Shown: positions 18,035-28,635, numbered from the stretch's first letter. The stretch: 64,000 nucleotides of DNA from Phyllobacterium sp. 21LDTY02-6 (GCF_023554255.2 NZ_JAMJWD020000006.1:186001-250000); one strand, 5' to 3'. The notes: generated by a model not told the origin, from the sequence alone. Numbers and translations are program-made.

Positions 18035-18841
18035 ATGCACGAGCGCGAACGCCACCGCATTATCCTGAGCGCCGTTCAGGAAAAGCCGGTCATCACGGTC
18101 CAGGACATTGCGGAACTGACGGAAGCGTCGGAAGCAACGATCCGCCGCGACATCGCCGCGCTTCATGTGCAGGGCAAGTTGCGCCGCGTGCGTGGCGGTG
18201 CCGAGGCGGTGCATCCGTTACAGCTAGCCCCCCTCGCCGGACGGCATTTCCATGTCTCCGAATCCGAAAATGCCGACAAGAAGCGCGCCATCGCCCGCGA
18301 GGCCGTCGCCCTTTGCGACGAAGGCGATGCCATCATCATCAATGGCGGCACCACGACATTCCAGATGGTGCATTTCCTCGCATCGCGCCGCCTGCAGATC
18401 ATGACCAATTCCTTCGCCATCGCAGAGCATCTGGTGAAGAACTCGAAAAGCTCGGTGACGATTCCGGGCGGGGCGATCTACCGTGAGCAGAGCATCATCC
18501 TGTCGCCGTTCGACAATGACGTGACGCGCAATTTCTATGGAAAGCGCATGTTCATGGGCGCGCAGGGCGTCGGTTCGTTCGGAGTGATGGAATCCGACGC
18601 CCTGATCATCCAGGGCGAGCAGAAACTGATCAACCAGGCGGACGAACTCGTTCTCCTGGTCGACTCGACCAAGTTCCAGCGGCGTTCCAGCCTGATACTC
18701 TGCCCACTCCAGCGGGTCTCCACCATCATCACGGATGATGGCATCGCCGAGGCCGACCGCAGGTTGGTAGAGGAGGCGGGCGTCAAGCTGATCGTGGCGA
18801 AAGTACAGGACAAATCCAGAAACTCCGCATCGGTAGCCTAG
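18035..18841 (+). CDS. rhaR: DeoR-family repressor of L-rhamnose genes
   Basis: A 268-residue DeoR protein. N-terminal HTH: ITVQDIAELTEASEATIRRD near residues 20-40 and LRRVRGGAEA. C-terminal sugar-phosphate-sensing domain: IIINGGTTTFQMV near 105 and MTNSFAIAEHL near 130. AGGAGGAG lies seven bases before the ATG. In rhizobia the repressor at this position controls both rhaDI and the transporter operon. It is divergent from rhaD and 45 bp upstream of rhaS. Confidence 0.9.
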   Translation: MHERERHRIILSAVQEKPVITVQDIAELTEASEATIRRDIAALHVQGKLRRVRGGAEAVHPLQLAPLAGRHFHVSESENADKKRAIAREAVALCDEGDAIIINGGTTTFQMVHFLASRRLQIMTNSFAIAEHLVKNSKSSVTIPGGAIYREQSIILSPFDNDVTRNFYGKRMFMGAQGVGSFGVMESDALIIQGEQKLINQADELVLLVDSTKFQRRSSLILCPLQRVSTIITDDGIAEADRRLVEEAGVKLIVAKVQDKSRNSASVA

Positions 18842-18886
18842 CTGCCGATGTGACCGGGTAAGACAGTCAATCTTTGGGAGGATGAC

Positions 18887-19885
18887 ATGAAACGATTGAA
18901 ACAACTGATATTGGGGTCGGCATTCGCGGTCGCCATGGTGGCGTCGCAAGCCTATGCGGCAGAGACGGTGAAGATCGGCCTTGTGGCGAAATCGCTTGGA
19001 AACGGCTTCTTCGAAGCTGCGAACAAGGGCGCGCAGGAGGCAGCCAAGGAACTCGGCGATGTCGAGGTCATCTATACGGGCCCGACATCGACGACTGCCG
19101 AAGGGCAGATCGAGGTCATCAATTCGCTGATCGCCCAGAACGTCAATGCGATCGCCATTTCCGCCAACGACCCGGACGCGGTCGTGCCGGTACTGAAAAA
19201 GGCCATGCAGCGCGGCATCAAGGTCATTTCGTGGGATTCTGCCGTCGGCAAGGAAGGCCGCGTCGTGCACCTCAACCCTTCGTCGAACGAGCTCATCGGC
19301 AAGATGTGCCTGCAGCTCGCCGCGGATCACCTGCCGGACGGCAAGGGCGATTTCGCCATTCTCTCGGCAACCACGACCTCGACCAACCAGAACACCTGGA
19401 TCGAGGAGATGAAGAAGCAGTTGCCGAGCTTTCCGGGTCTCAACCTCGTGACCACCGTCTATGGCGACGATCTTGCCGACAAGAGCTATCGCGAAGCGCA
19501 GGGCCTCTTGACCTCGCAACCGAACGTCAAGGTGATCGTCGCTCCGACGACGGTCGGCGTGCTTGCCGCCTCGCAGGCCGTCGCCGATGCCAAGAAGATC
19601 GGCGACGTCTATGTCACCGGCCTCGGCCTGCCCTCCGAGATGGCGGGCGCCATCAAGTCCGGCGCAACCAAGGAATTCGCCATCTGGAACCCGATCGACC
19701 TCGGCTATTCCGCCACGCAGATCGCCTATCGGCTGGTGAAGGAGGAAACCGACGGCGCGCCGGGCAGCGAGATCGCTGCGGGCCGCATGGGCAAGATCAA
19801 GATCGGCGACAATGGCGAAGCCGCGATGGCCGATCCCTTCGTCTATGATGCGAAGAACATCGACGAGTTCTCGAAAATATTCTGA
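18887..19885 (+). CDS. rhaS: L-rhamnose ABC transporter, substrate-binding protein
   Basis: A 332-residue periplasmic binding protein of the ribose-binding type (peripla_BP_4). Signal peptide: residues about 1-24 (LILGSAFAVAMVASQAYAA). Seen: GLVAKSLGNGFFEAANKGAQ near 30, INSLIAQNVNAIAISANDPD near 80 and VTGLGLPSEMAGAIKSGA near 240. GGGAGGATGAC precedes the ATG. A terminator-like hairpin follows the gene, which would give extra binding protein relative to RhaTPQ. Note that rhizobial rhaS is a transporter subunit, unlike the E. coli activator of the same name. Confidence 0.93.
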   Translation: MKRLKQLILGSAFAVAMVASQAYAAETVKIGLVAKSLGNGFFEAANKGAQEAAKELGDVEVIYTGPTSTTAEGQIEVINSLIAQNVNAIAISANDPDAVVPVLKKAMQRGIKVISWDSAVGKEGRVVHLNPSSNELIGKMCLQLAADHLPDGKGDFAILSATTTSTNQNTWIEEMKKQLPSFPGLNLVTTVYGDDLADKSYREAQGLLTSQPNVKVIVAPTTVGVLAASQAVADAKKIGDVYVTGLGLPSEMAGAIKSGATKEFAIWNPIDLGYSATQIAYRLVKEETDGAPGSEIAAGRMGKIKIGDNGEAAMADPFVYDAKNIDEFSKIF

Positions 19886-19904
19886 TCGCTGAACATTGTG
19901 CAGG

Positions 19905-19933
19905 GCCCGGCAGTCCGCTGCCGGGCATTTTTT
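19905..19933 (+). terminator. intercistronic attenuating terminator between rhaS and rhaT
   Basis: GCCCGGCAG / CTGCCGGGC (perfect 9-bp stem, 4-base TCCG loop) followed by ATTTTTT. It has the full form of a Rho-independent terminator yet lies inside the operon, 20 bases after the rhaS stop. Partial readthrough would set the subunit ratio. Confidence 0.8.
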
Positions 19934-19944
19934 CCGGTAGTTTC

Positions 19945-21477
19945 ATGAGCCAATCCGCCCAGCCCGAGCCAGTTACCGATGTCCCGCTGCTTGAAATGCG
20001 TGGCATCTCCAAGTCCTTTCCCGGCGTGATGGCGCTGGACGGCGTGGATATCGCGCTTTTCGCCGGCAAGGTCACTGCCCTGATCGGCGAGAACGGCGCA
20101 GGAAAATCGACGCTGGTCAAGATCTTGACCGGCATCTACGCGGCCGATGCCGGCGAGATCCTGGTCGACGGCGCGCCGGTGCATTTCGCCAATGCCCAGG
20201 ACGCCATCGATGCCGGCGTGACCGCCATTCACCAGGAAACGGTGCTGTTCGACGAATTGTCGGTCGCCGAGAACATCTTCCTTGGCCACGCGCCGAGAAC
20301 GCGCCTTGGCTTCGTCGACTGGAAGGCGGTCAATGCACGCGCACTGGCGCTGCTCCATTCGCTGGAAAGCAACATCGACCCCCGCATTCGCCTGAAGGAC
20401 CTGTCGATCGCGCAACGGCATCTCGTCGCGATCGCGCGCGCCCTGTCGGTCGATGCCCGCATCGTCATCATGGACGAGCCGACGGCCGCCTTGTCGCGCA
20501 AGGAAGTCGATGACCTGTTCCAGATCGTCCAGCGTCTGAAGAGACAGGGCAAGGCGATCCTCTTCATCAGCCACAAATTCGATGAAGTCTATGAAATCGC
20601 CGATCATTATGCCGTATTCAGGGATGGCCGGGCCGTTGGCAGCGGCGAGCTGGCCGGCGTGAGCCAGGATGAGATCGTCCGCCTGATGGTCGGGCGCTCC
20701 ATCGCCCATGCCTTCCCGAAGGCGGAGGTCCGATTGGGCGAGACGGTGCTTTCGGTGGAAGCCTATACGCATCCGACCGAGTTCAGGAACATATCCTTTG
20801 CCCTGCGCAAGGGCGAAATATTCGGCATTTACGGGCTCGTCGGCGCGGGACGTTCGGAAATATGCCAGTCGCTGTTCGGCATCACGCGACCTTCGGCGGG
20901 CCGGCTGGTGCTGGAAGGCCGCGAGATCGCCATCCGCTCTCCCGGCGACGCCATCGGGGCCGGCATCGTCTACGTACCGGAAGAGCGCGGCCGCCATGGC
21001 GCCGTACTGCAATTGCCGATCTACCAGAACATCTCGCTGCCTTCGCTGAGCCGCACCTCGCGCTCGGGCTTCCTGCGCGCCGCCGAGGAATTCGCCCTCG
21101 CCCGCAAATATGCCGAGCGCTTCGACCTGCGTGCCGCGGCGCTGTCCGTCCCGGTCGGAACGCTGTCCGGCGGCAATCAGCAGAAGGTCGTCATCGGCAA
21201 ATGGCTCGCCACGCAGCCGAAGATACTCATCCTGGACGAACCGACCAAGGGCATCGACATCGGGTCGAAGGCTGCCGTGCATGCCTTCATCAGCGAACTC
21301 GCCAGCGAGGGGCTCAGCATCATCATGGTATCATCGGAACTACCCGAAATCGTCGGCATGTCGGATCGCGTCATGGTCATGCGCGAAGGGCTCTCCGCCG
21401 GCATATTCGAACGGGACGGGCTCAACCCTGAAGCGCTGGTCCGGGCCGCAACCGGCAATGCGGGTATCCAGCCATGA
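19945..21477 (+). CDS. rhaT: L-rhamnose ABC transporter, double ATPase
   Basis: A 510-residue sugar-type ATPase with two NBDs. NBD1: Walker A GENGAGKSTL near 50 and Walker B IVIMDEPTAALS near 175. NBD2 lacks a good Walker A (GLVGAGRSE), as usual in the RbsA/MglA family, but has signature LSGGNQQKVV near 410 and Walker B ILILDEPTKGID. It energises RhaP and RhaQ. The stop overlaps rhaP by four bases (ATGA). Confidence 0.93.
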   Translation: MSQSAQPEPVTDVPLLEMRGISKSFPGVMALDGVDIALFAGKVTALIGENGAGKSTLVKILTGIYAADAGEILVDGAPVHFANAQDAIDAGVTAIHQETVLFDELSVAENIFLGHAPRTRLGFVDWKAVNARALALLHSLESNIDPRIRLKDLSIAQRHLVAIARALSVDARIVIMDEPTAALSRKEVDDLFQIVQRLKRQGKAILFISHKFDEVYEIADHYAVFRDGRAVGSGELAGVSQDEIVRLMVGRSIAHAFPKAEVRLGETVLSVEAYTHPTEFRNISFALRKGEIFGIYGLVGAGRSEICQSLFGITRPSAGRLVLEGREIAIRSPGDAIGAGIVYVPEERGRHGAVLQLPIYQNISLPSLSRTSRSGFLRAAEEFALARKYAERFDLRAAALSVPVGTLSGGNQQKVVIGKWLATQPKILILDEPTKGIDIGSKAAVHAFISELASEGLSIIMVSSELPEIVGMSDRVMVMREGLSAGIFERDGLNPEALVRAATGNAGIQP

Positions 21478-22475
21478 TCAAATATCTGCTCCGCTACCGT
21501 GAAATCCTGCTGGTCGTCATCATCGCCGTTCTGCTTGCGGCGTTCTCCACGCGCTCGCCGGGCTTCGCCCGTCCCGCCAATCTGTCGAACATCTTCAACG
21601 ACACTTCGATCCTTATCATCCTTGCGCTGGGCCAGATGGCGGTCATATTGACCAAGTCGATCGATCTTTCCGTGGCGGCGAACGTCGCCTTCACCGGCAT
21701 GGCAGTGGCAATGCTGAACGCCGCCTATCCGGGACTACCCCTGATCGTGATCCTGGCCGCTGCGCTCGGCATCGGCGCGGTACTCGGGGCGTTAAACGGC
21801 ATTCTCGTCTGGAAGCTCAACATCCCCTCCATCGTCGTCACGCTCGGAACATTGACCATCTACCGCGGCATGGCCTTCGTCCTTTCCGGCGGCGGATGGG
21901 TGAATGCCCACCAGATGACGGAACCCTTCCTCCAGACGCCGCGCCAGATCTTTCTCGGCCTGCCACTCCTCGGCTGGACCGCAATCCTGATCGTCGCGGC
22001 GATGTATCTTGTCATGTCCCGGACATTGCTCGGCCGCGCCATATATGCTTCCGGCGGCAATCCCGCCGCCGCCGTCTATGCGGGGATCGATGTCGGCCGC
22101 ACGCGCTTCCTTGCCTTCACCATCTCGGGCACCCTGGCAGGACTGTGCGGCTATCTCTGGGTCTCGCGCTATGCCGTCGCCTATGTGGACATCGCCGCCG
22201 GCTTCGAGCTCGACAGCGTCGCCGCCTGCGTCATCGGCGGCATCTCGACCCTTGGCGGCATCGGATCGGTCGCCGGGGCAGTGCTCGGCTCGCTGTTTCT
22301 CGGCGTCATCAAGAACGCCTTGCCCGTCATCAACATCTCGCCATTCTCGCAGATGGCCATATCGGGTGCGGTCATCATCGCCGCGGTCGTCTTCAATGCC
22401 AGGCAGGAGCGCCGCCGCGGCCGCATCATCCTGCGCGATCGTGGTGCATCCGAGCAGATCGAGGGAGTAACATGA
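21474..22475 (+). CDS. rhaP: L-rhamnose ABC transporter permease 1
   Basis: A 333-residue permease of the BPD_transp_2/RbsC family, with about nine or ten hydrophobic segments. Seen: the family motif MAVILTKSIDLSVAANVAFT near residue 60 and the coupling-loop region IYASGGNPAAAVYAGI near 190. It overlaps rhaT upstream and rhaQ downstream by four bases each, so translation of the transporter genes is coupled. Confidence 0.92.
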   Translation: MIKYLLRYREILLVVIIAVLLAAFSTRSPGFARPANLSNIFNDTSILIILALGQMAVILTKSIDLSVAANVAFTGMAVAMLNAAYPGLPLIVILAAALGIGAVLGALNGILVWKLNIPSIVVTLGTLTIYRGMAFVLSGGGWVNAHQMTEPFLQTPRQIFLGLPLLGWTAILIVAAMYLVMSRTLLGRAIYASGGNPAAAVYAGIDVGRTRFLAFTISGTLAGLCGYLWVSRYAVAYVDIAAGFELDSVAACVIGGISTLGGIGSVAGAVLGSLFLGVIKNALPVINISPFSQMAISGAVIIAAVVFNARQERRRGRIILRDRGASEQIEGVT

Positions 22476-23473
22476 GCACCATGCAGGAAAAGCGGAACAT
22501 CCCCGACCGGCTCGGCACATCGACGGCGCGATTGCTCGGAAGCTGGGAGATGCTGCTTCTGGGCGTTGCGATCCTGATATTCATCGCCAACGCATTTGCC
22601 TCGCCCTATTTTCTCAATGCCTGGAACCTGTCCGATGCGACCTTCAACTTCACGGAGAAGGCGCTGGTCGCCTTCGCCATGGCGCTGCTGATCATTGCCG
22701 GTGAAATCGATCTCTCGGTCGCCGCGATCATCGCGCTGGCTTCCACGGCCATGGGAGCCGCGGCACAGGCGGGCGTCGGCAGCTTCGGCCTCGTCATGAT
22801 CGGCATCGGCGTCGGCCTTGGCTGCGGCATCGTCAACGGTACGCTCGTTTCGGTATTGCGGCTGCCGTCGATTGTCGTCACCATCGGCACGATGAGCCTG
22901 TTTCGCGGCATCGCCTATATCGTTCTCGGCGACAAGGCCTATGGCGGCTATCCGGATTCCTTCGCCTATTTCGGCCAGGGCTATGTCTTTTGGGTCATTT
23001 CGTTCGAATTCGCCCTGTTCGTCGTCTTTGCGATCGGTTTTGCGATCCTCCTGCATGCGACGAATTTCGGGCGGCGCATCTATGCCATAGGCAACAATGA
23101 ATTCGCCGCGCGGTTCTCCGGCATCCGCGTCGAACGCATCAAGTTCATCCTGTTCCTGTTGACGGGCCTGATGTCGGGCATCGCCGCCATCTGCCTCACC
23201 TCGCGCCTCGGCTCGACGCGACCATCGATAGCGCAGGGCTGGGAACTTGAAATCGTGACCATGGTCGTGCTTGGCGGCATATCGATCCTCGGCGGTTCCG
23301 GCCGCATCGGCGGGGTCGTCATAGCAGCCTTCGTCATGGGTCTTGTCACCTTCGGCCTCGGCCTGCTCAATGTCCCCGGCATCGTCATGTCCATCTTCAT
23401 CGGCCTGCTGCTGATCGTCACGATCACGCTGCCGATCCTCATCCGCCAGATCAGGCAAAGGGCCACGGCATGA
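22472..23473 (+). CDS. rhaQ: L-rhamnose ABC transporter permease 2
   Basis: A 333-residue RbsC-like permease. The ATG at 22472 overlaps the rhaP stop (ATGA); the open frame extends far upstream only because of high G+C. Seen: [20 protein letters not shown] near 75 and the coupling loop [16 protein letters not shown] near 205. It forms the membrane channel with RhaP. The stop overlaps the mutarotase gene by four bases. Confidence 0.92.
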   Translation: MSTMQEKRNIPDRLGTSTARLLGSWEMLLLGVAILIFIANAFASPYFLNAWNLSDATFNFTEKALVAFAMALLIIAGEIDLSVAAIIALASTAMGAAAQAGVGSFGLVMIGIGVGLGCGIVNGTLVSVLRLPSIVVTIGTMSLFRGIAYIVLGDKAYGGYPDSFAYFGQGYVFWVISFEFALFVVFAIGFAILLHATNFGRRIYAIGNNEFAARFSGIRVERIKFILFLLTGLMSGIAAICLTSRLGSTRPSIAQGWELEIVTMVVLGGISILGGSGRIGGVVIAAFVMGLVTFGLGLLNVPGIVMSIFIGLLLIVTITLPILIRQIRQRATA

Positions 23474-23793
23474 TCCGGACGGAACGATACGCCTTCACCA
23501 TGCAGCTCAACCCGGGCATGGAAGAGGAATACAGGCGCAGGCATGATGCGATCTGGCCGGAGCTTGTCGATCTCCTACACGACGCCGGCATCAGCGATTA
23601 TTCCATCCATCTCGACCGGGCGACCGGTACGCTGTTCGGTGTCCTGACGCGCCACGACGGCCATGGCATGGAGGCGCTTCCGAGCCACCCCGTCATGAGG
23701 AAATGGTGGGAGCATATGGCGGACATCATGCGGACGAACCCTGACAATTCGCCCGTGCAAACCGAACTCGCCTGCCTTTTCCACCTGCCATGA
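23470..23793 (+). CDS. rhaM: L-rhamnose mutarotase
   Basis: A 107-residue dimeric alpha/beta protein of the RhaM/YiiL family, also called rhaU in rhizobia. It interconverts alpha and beta anomers of L-rhamnose. Seen: [20 protein letters not shown] at the N-terminus, with the catalytic-type histidine, and the conserved [10 protein letters not shown] near residue 80. It is coupled to rhaQ and rhaK by ATGA overlaps. Length matches E. coli RhaM (104 residues). Confidence 0.92.
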   Translation: MIRTERYAFTMQLNPGMEEEYRRRHDAIWPELVDLLHDAGISDYSIHLDRATGTLFGVLTRHDGHGMEALPSHPVMRKWWEHMADIMRTNPDNSPVQTELACLFHLP

Positions 23794-25160
23794 ACGCTCC
23801 GGGGAACATCGCCGTCCTCGATGTCGGCAAGACCAACGCCAAGCTGGTGATCGTCGATGCTCGCTCCGGCAAGGAGGTCGCCGCACGCAACACCGCCAAC
23901 CGCGTTATCGACAGTGGGCCCTATCCCCATCATGATGTCGATGCGCTGTGGCAGTTCTTCATCGAGGCGCTGCGTTCATTCGCCAAGGAACCCAGCTTCG
24001 ACGCCATATCCGTCACCGCGCACGGCGCCGCAGCAGCATTGCTCGGCGCTGACGGACTGGCGATGCCGGTCATCGATTATGAATTCATCTATCCTGAAAC
24101 GGTGCAGGCGGAATATGACGCGATCCGTCCCGATTTCGCCGAAACGGGCTCGCCCCGCCTGCCCGGGGGGCTGAACGTCGGGGCGCAGTTGCACTATCAG
24201 AAGACGTGTTTCCCGGCCGATTTCGCCAAGGTGCGAAAGATCGTCACCTATGCGCAATATTGGACGTGGCGGCTGACCGGCATCGCCGTCAACGAACTGA
24301 CGTCGCTTGGTTGCCATACCGATCTCTGGAACCCACATCAGGGCGGTTTCTCCAGCCTCGTCGGCAGGCTCGGCATTGGCGGACTTCTCGCGCCGATCAA
24401 GCCCGCCTTCGAGCCCATCGGCAAGCTCACGCCGGGACTCACTCAGACGCTCGGCCTGCCCGCGCCGGTGCCGGTCTATTGCGGCATCCATGATTCCAAT
24501 GCTTCGCTCCTTCCGCATCTCGTCAGCCGCGAAGCACCATTCTCGGTCATATCGACCGGCACCTGGGTCGTGTGTTTTGCAGCGGGCGGCCAGATCGCCA
24601 CGCTCGATCCGCTGCGCGACACGCTGATCAATATCGACGCCCACGGCAATCCGGTACCCTCGGCCCGCTTCATGGGCGGACGGGAGTTCGACATTGCATG
24701 TCGCGGCAATGCCGCGACGGAACCGGATGCGGCCACCATCGCGCGCGTCATCGAGAACAGGCATATGATCCTGCCTGCCCTTGTCGCCGGCTCCGGACCC
24801 TTTCCGCAGACGCATGCCGCAGTGCCCGATCTTGCCTCGCTCGACCCCGAGGAACGGGTGGTCGTCGCCTCGCTCTATGCGGCTCTGATGACGCAGACAT
24901 GTCTTCAGCTGATCGGCGGTGCGGGGATAACGATCGTCGAGGGGCCGTTCGCGCGCAACGGCGTCTACCTGTCGGCCTTGCGAACATCGACCGGACGCGA
25001 CGTGATTGCCTGGCCGGGGTCCACCGGCACCAGCCTGGGCGCGGCGATCCTCGCCGGTGCACAGGCGCCATCCTCCGATGGCGGGGTGATGGCGACGCCG
25101 CTCGATGTCGATTTCAGCGATTATGCACGCCTATGGCACCAGCGGGCACGCGCGTCCTGA
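23790..25160 (+). CDS. rhaK: L-rhamnulokinase (FGGY family)
   Basis: A 456-residue sugar kinase phosphorylating L-rhamnulose at O1. Seen: the N-terminal phosphate-binding strand [30 protein letters not shown] near 230 and [10 protein letters not shown] near 255. Rhizobial RhaK differs from E. coli RhaB and has been reported to be needed for rhamnose uptake as well as phosphorylation, which fits its place at the end of the transporter operon. A strong hairpin at 25177 lies just past the stop. Confidence 0.9.
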   Translation: MNAPGNIAVLDVGKTNAKLVIVDARSGKEVAARNTANRVIDSGPYPHHDVDALWQFFIEALRSFAKEPSFDAISVTAHGAAAALLGADGLAMPVIDYEFIYPETVQAEYDAIRPDFAETGSPRLPGGLNVGAQLHYQKTCFPADFAKVRKIVTYAQYWTWRLTGIAVNELTSLGCHTDLWNPHQGGFSSLVGRLGIGGLLAPIKPAFEPIGKLTPGLTQTLGLPAPVPVYCGIHDSNASLLPHLVSREAPFSVISTGTWVVCFAAGGQIATLDPLRDTLINIDAHGNPVPSARFMGGREFDIACRGNAATEPDAATIARVIENRHMILPALVAGSGPFPQTHAAVPDLASLDPEERVVVASLYAALMTQTCLQLIGGAGITIVEGPFARNGVYLSALRTSTGRDVIAWPGSTGTSLGAAILAGAQAPSSDGGVMATPLDVDFSDYARLWHQRARAS

Positions 25161-25176
25161 TCCATGAAAACAAAAA

Positions 25177-25198
25177 AGCGGGGGCTGGTGCCCCCGCT
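25177..25198 (-). terminator. terminator of dctA, possibly shared with rhaK
   Basis: AGCGGGGGC / GCCCCCGCT (9-bp stem, loop TGGT). Read leftward, the stem is followed by a six-T run, which suits dctA, whose stop is at 25221. On the plus strand there is no T-run, so for the convergent rhaK transcript it could only be a weak terminator. Confidence 0.85.
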
Positions 25199-25220
25199 CT
25201 GCCTGCATTTGACTGGAGGG

Positions 25221-26552
25221 TCAGCTGGCAACTGCTAATACGTCTTCCTCGTCGATACCGCCATTCATGGCCTGCTGCAGCTTGACGGTGTCCAGCTCGC
25301 CTTCCCAGCGCGCCACGACGATGGTCGCGACCGCATTGCCGACGAGATTGGTAAGCGCGCGGCATTCCGACATGAAGCGGTCGATGCCGAGGATGAGCGC
25401 CATGCCGGCGACCGGAACGGCGGGCACGACCGAGAGCGTCGCGGCAAGGGTGATGAAGCCCGCACCGGTAATGCCGGCGGCGCCCTTGGAGCTCAGCATG
25501 GCGACGAGCAACAGCAGTATCTGGTCTGAAAGGCTCAGATCGATATTGGTTGCCTGCGCGATGAAGAGCGCTGCCAGGGTCATGTAGATATTGGTGCCGT
25601 CAAGGTTGAAGGAATAGCCGGTGGGAATGACCAGGCCGACGACCGATTTCTTGCAGCCGGCCTTTTCCATCTTGGCCATGAGCGTCGGCAAAGCCGCTTC
25701 AGAAGAACTCGTGCCGAGGACGAGCAGCAGTTCTTCCTTGATGTAGCGGATGAGCGCGAGGATGGAGAAACCGTTGTACCAGGCGACGGCGCCGAGGACG
25801 ACCAGCACGAAAAGCAGCGAGGTCAGGTAGAACGTGCCGATCAGCATGATGAGATTGGCGACCGAGCCGATCCCGTATTTGCCGATCGTGAACGCCATAG
25901 CGCCGAAGGCACCGATCGGTGCGGCCTTCATCAGGATGGCGACAAGCTTGAAGATCGGGGCCGACAAGGTCTGCAGGAAGTTGGTGACGGGTTCGGCCTT
26001 TTCGCCGACCATCGCAAGCGACAGGCCGAACAGGACCGAGAAGAAGAGCACCTGCAAAATGTCACCGGATGCGAAGGCGCCGACGATCGTTGTCGGTATG
26101 ATGTTGGTCAGGAAGCCGACGATGCTCTGCTCATGCGCCTGCTGCGTATAGGTCGCGACGGCTTTCGGATCGAGCGTGGCCGGATCGATGTTCATTCCGC
26201 TGCCCGGATGAACGACATTGGCGACGATGAGCCCGACGATGAGGGCCAGCGTCGAAAAGGTCAGGAAGTAGATCATCGCCTTGCCGGCAACGCGGCCGAC
26301 CTTCTTGAGATCGCTCATGCCGGCGATGCCGGTCGAGACGGTGAGGAAGATGACGGGTGCGATGATCATCTTGACCAGCTTGATGAAGGCATCGCCGAGC
26401 GGCTTCATGCTGGTGCCGATTTCAGGATAGTAATGGCCAAGCCCTATGCCGATGACGATGGCGACGATGACCTGGAAGTAAAGATGGGCGTAAAGTGGTG
26501 TCTTCTTGGCAGGCTGCGGCAGGGGTGCTGCATTGAGTGTTACTGGACTCAT
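25221..26552 (-). CDS. dctA: C4-dicarboxylate:proton/sodium symporter
   Basis: A 443-residue secondary transporter of the DAACS family importing succinate, fumarate and malate. Seen: eight or more hydrophobic segments, the [14 protein letters not shown] serine-rich hairpin near residue 270, [20 protein letters not shown] near 300 and [11 protein letters not shown] near 350. The ATG at 26552 has GGAGGA four bases upstream; the longer frame is not needed. A sigma-54 promoter lies about 100 bp upstream and dctB is divergent. Length equals rhizobial DctA. In symbiotic rhizobia it feeds nitrogen-fixing bacteroids. Confidence 0.96.
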   Translation of the reverse strand: MSPVTLNAAPLPQPAKKTPLYAHLYFQVIVAIVIGIGLGHYYPEIGTSMKPLGDAFIKLVKMIIAPVIFLTVSTGIAGMSDLKKVGRVAGKAMIYFLTFSTLALIVGLIVANVVHPGSGMNIDPATLDPKAVATYTQQAHEQSIVGFLTNIIPTTIVGAFASGDILQVLFFSVLFGLSLAMVGEKAEPVTNFLQTLSAPIFKLVAILMKAAPIGAFGAMAFTIGKYGIGSVANLIMLIGTFYLTSLLFVLVVLGAVAWYNGFSILALIRYIKEELLLVLGTSSSEAALPTLMAKMEKAGCKKSVVGLVIPTGYSFNLDGTNIYMTLAALFIAQATNIDLSLSDQILLLLVAMLSSKGAAGITGAGFITLAATLSVVPAVPVAGMALILGIDRFMSECRALTNLVGNAVATIVVARWEGELDTVKLQQAMNGGIDEEDVLAVAS

Positions 26553-26647
26553 GACTTCCTCCATGATGCGAGCCTCGTTGCCAACCAGACGGCAACCTCC
26601 CAGGCTCCTACGTTCAAGGGCGGTCAAGCCTGCCCTGCCACTCCTTC

Positions 26648-26663
26648 AGCAAATGCCGTGCCA
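26648..26663 (-). promoter_or_regulatory. sigma-54 (-24/-12) promoter of dctA
   Basis: Read leftward: TGGCACGGCATTTGCT, an excellent match to the RpoN consensus TGGCACG-N4-TTGCW. It lies about 100 bp upstream of the dctA start codon and about 85-115 bp from the tandem enhancer sites. DctD is the expected activator. Confidence 0.9.
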
Positions 26664-26737
26664 ACAGAGGCTGGAAAGCCATAAGATATTGAATTTACGG
26701 GATAAAGTTTTTCGAGACCCTACCGAATACTGCAAAA

Positions 26738-26786
26738 TGTGCGAAAAACCGCACAAAGAATTTGATTGTCGTGCGGATTGATGCAC
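26738..26786. promoter_or_regulatory. tandem DctD enhancer sites, GTGC-N8-GCAC twice
   Basis: Two sites with the same layout: GTGC at 26739-26742 with GCAC at 26751-26754, and GTGC at 26771-26774 with GCAC at 26783-26786. The first extends to TGTGCG/CGCACA. Centres are 32 bp apart, about three helical turns, as expected for cooperative binding by a sigma-54 activator. The second site covers the likely dctB start codon. Confidence 0.75.
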
Positions 26787-28634
26787 AATGGCGCCATGAC
26801 GACAGAAGCTGCAGGCGGCCGCAGGAACAACGGGCTTGCCGGGATAATCTTCGTGCTCGCGGTGCTCCTGCTTGTGGCCGGTGCGCTTTTCGTTGCCGAT
26901 GGATATGGGCGCCGACGGGCCTATGACATTCTCGAGGCAAGAGCGACGAATGCCGCCGAGCTGAATGCTGTCCTCCTGCGCACGGTTCTGGAAAAGCAGC
27001 GCTCGCTGCCCTTCGTGCTGTCGCAGGATCGCGATGTGATCACGGCACTTCGCTCCAGGGACCCGGCGCTGCTGCAGGGGCTGAACGAGAAATTCGAGGG
27101 CCTGCTGCCCGGCACCCGGGCCTCGGTGATCTATCTGCTCGATGCGGCTGGCCTGTCTTTGTCCGCCAGCAACTGGAACCAGCCCGACAGCTTCGTCGGC
27201 GTCTCCTATAGTTTCCGCCCCTATTATACGCGGGCGATGGAGACCGGCAGCGCCGAACATTATGCACTCGGGACGATCAGCAAGCGTCCAGGCCTTTATA
27301 TCTCGCGGCGGATGGAGGGACCGGACGGCGTGCTCGGGGTCGTCGTCGTCAAGGTGGAGTTCGATGAGCTCGAAGCCGACTGGCGGCGAAACAGCGACCC
27401 GTCATTCGTCGTGGATGGCCGTGGCATCGTGCTCATCACCAGTTCCCCGGAATGGCGGTTCATGGCCGCGGCGCCAATTGCCCGCGAACAGATCGGCCCG
27501 ATCCGCGAAAGCCTGCAGTTTGGCGACGCATCACTGGAGCCGCTCGCGATCAGGCCCTTGGCCCTGCGGGATCAACAGCCGGATCTCGTCAGGGCGCGCC
27601 TTCCGGACATGGAGAAAGACGGTTCGTTCCTGCGTGTCACCGCAGCCGTGCCGACGACGAACTGGACCCTGCAATTGCTGACGCCGGCCGCCGCGACAAT
27701 TGCCGAATCCGTCAGGACCGCGCAATTGCTCGCTCTGCTTTTCCTCGCGCCGCTGGTGGGCATCACCGGCTTCTTCCTGCGCAGGCGCAACCTCGCGCTG
27801 CGACGGGCGCAGGAGCAGGAACAATCGCGCCTCGAACTGGAACGGCGCGTCGCCGAGCGCACTGCGGACCTCAGCAAGGCGCATTCCGAACTCCTCTCCG
27901 AGGCCGAGGAGCGCCAGAAGGCGGAAACCAAGCTGCAGACCGTGCAGCTGGAGCTGGTCCAGGCCAACCGCCTCGCCATACTCGGGCAGGTGACGGCCGG
28001 TGTCGCCCATGAGATCAACCAGCCTGTCGCTGCGATCCGCTCCTATGCCGACAATGCCGCCACCCTGCTCGCCCGCAACAAGTTCGATCCGCTGAAGGAC
28101 AATCTTGCGGCGATCGCCGGTCTTACCGAGCGCATCGGTTCGATCACCGACGAGTTGCGAACCTTTTCGCGCAAGGGCACGGGCGACGCCGGTCCGGTCG
28201 CCGTTGCGGAGATCATCGAGGGCGCGCTGCTGCTGCTTGGCAGCCGCTTCCGGCAGCGGGCGGGCCAGATCCTCACCAAAGTGCCTGCGCCCGACCTGAA
28301 GGTTCACGGCAACAGGATCAGGCTGGAGCAGGTGCTGATCAACCTGCTGCAGAACGCCCTGGAAGCGACCGAGGGCGGACCGTCGAGCCAGATCAGCGTC
28401 CGCTACGCCGATGCCGGCGAGCAGGTGGAACTGATCGTCTCCGACAATGGTCCCGGTATCCCCGCCCATATCATGGAAGCGCTGTTCACACCGTTCAACA
28501 CGTCGAAGGATCGCGGGCTCGGACTGGGCCTCGTCATCTGCCACGACATCGTCGCCGAATATGGCGGTCGGATCGAGGTGGAAACCGGCTCCAACGGCAC
28601 AAAATTCACCATCTATTTGCGCAAGGCAGGCTGA
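26781..28634 (+). CDS. dctB: C4-dicarboxylate sensor histidine kinase
   Basis: About 617 residues. A membrane helix near residues 22-42, a periplasmic double-Cache-type sensor to about 305, a second helix ([17 protein letters not shown]), then a coiled coil. The HisKA phospho-acceptor is in [17 protein letters not shown]; the HATPase boxes are [19 protein letters not shown] and [10 protein letters not shown]. Candidate starts are 26766, 26781 and 26796; none has a strong ribosome site, and CGGA before 26781 is the best. It senses dicarboxylates, phosphorylates DctD and lies two bases... that is, one base, upstream of dctD. Confidence 0.93.
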   Translation: MHNGAMTTEAAGGRRNNGLAGIIFVLAVLLLVAGALFVADGYGRRRAYDILEARATNAAELNAVLLRTVLEKQRSLPFVLSQDRDVITALRSRDPALLQGLNEKFEGLLPGTRASVIYLLDAAGLSLSASNWNQPDSFVGVSYSFRPYYTRAMETGSAEHYALGTISKRPGLYISRRMEGPDGVLGVVVVKVEFDELEADWRRNSDPSFVVDGRGIVLITSSPEWRFMAAAPIAREQIGPIRESLQFGDASLEPLAIRPLALRDQQPDLVRARLPDMEKDGSFLRVTAAVPTTNWTLQLLTPAAATIAESVRTAQLLALLFLAPLVGITGFFLRRRNLALRRAQEQEQSRLELERRVAERTADLSKAHSELLSEAEERQKAETKLQTVQLELVQANRLAILGQVTAGVAHEINQPVAAIRSYADNAATLLARNKFDPLKDNLAAIAGLTERIGSITDELRTFSRKGTGDAGPVAVAEIIEGALLLLGSRFRQRAGQILTKVPAPDLKVHGNRIRLEQVLINLLQNALEATEGGPSSQISVRYADAGEQVELIVSDNGPGIPAHIMEALFTPFNTSKDRGLGLGLVICHDIVAEYGGRIEVETGSNGTKFTIYLRKAG

Positions 28635-28635
28635 A

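Noticed and set aside
18035-19885. E. coli-type AraC activators RhaR and RhaS
   Set aside because: Here rhaR encodes a DeoR protein and rhaS a periplasmic binding protein, following rhizobial naming.
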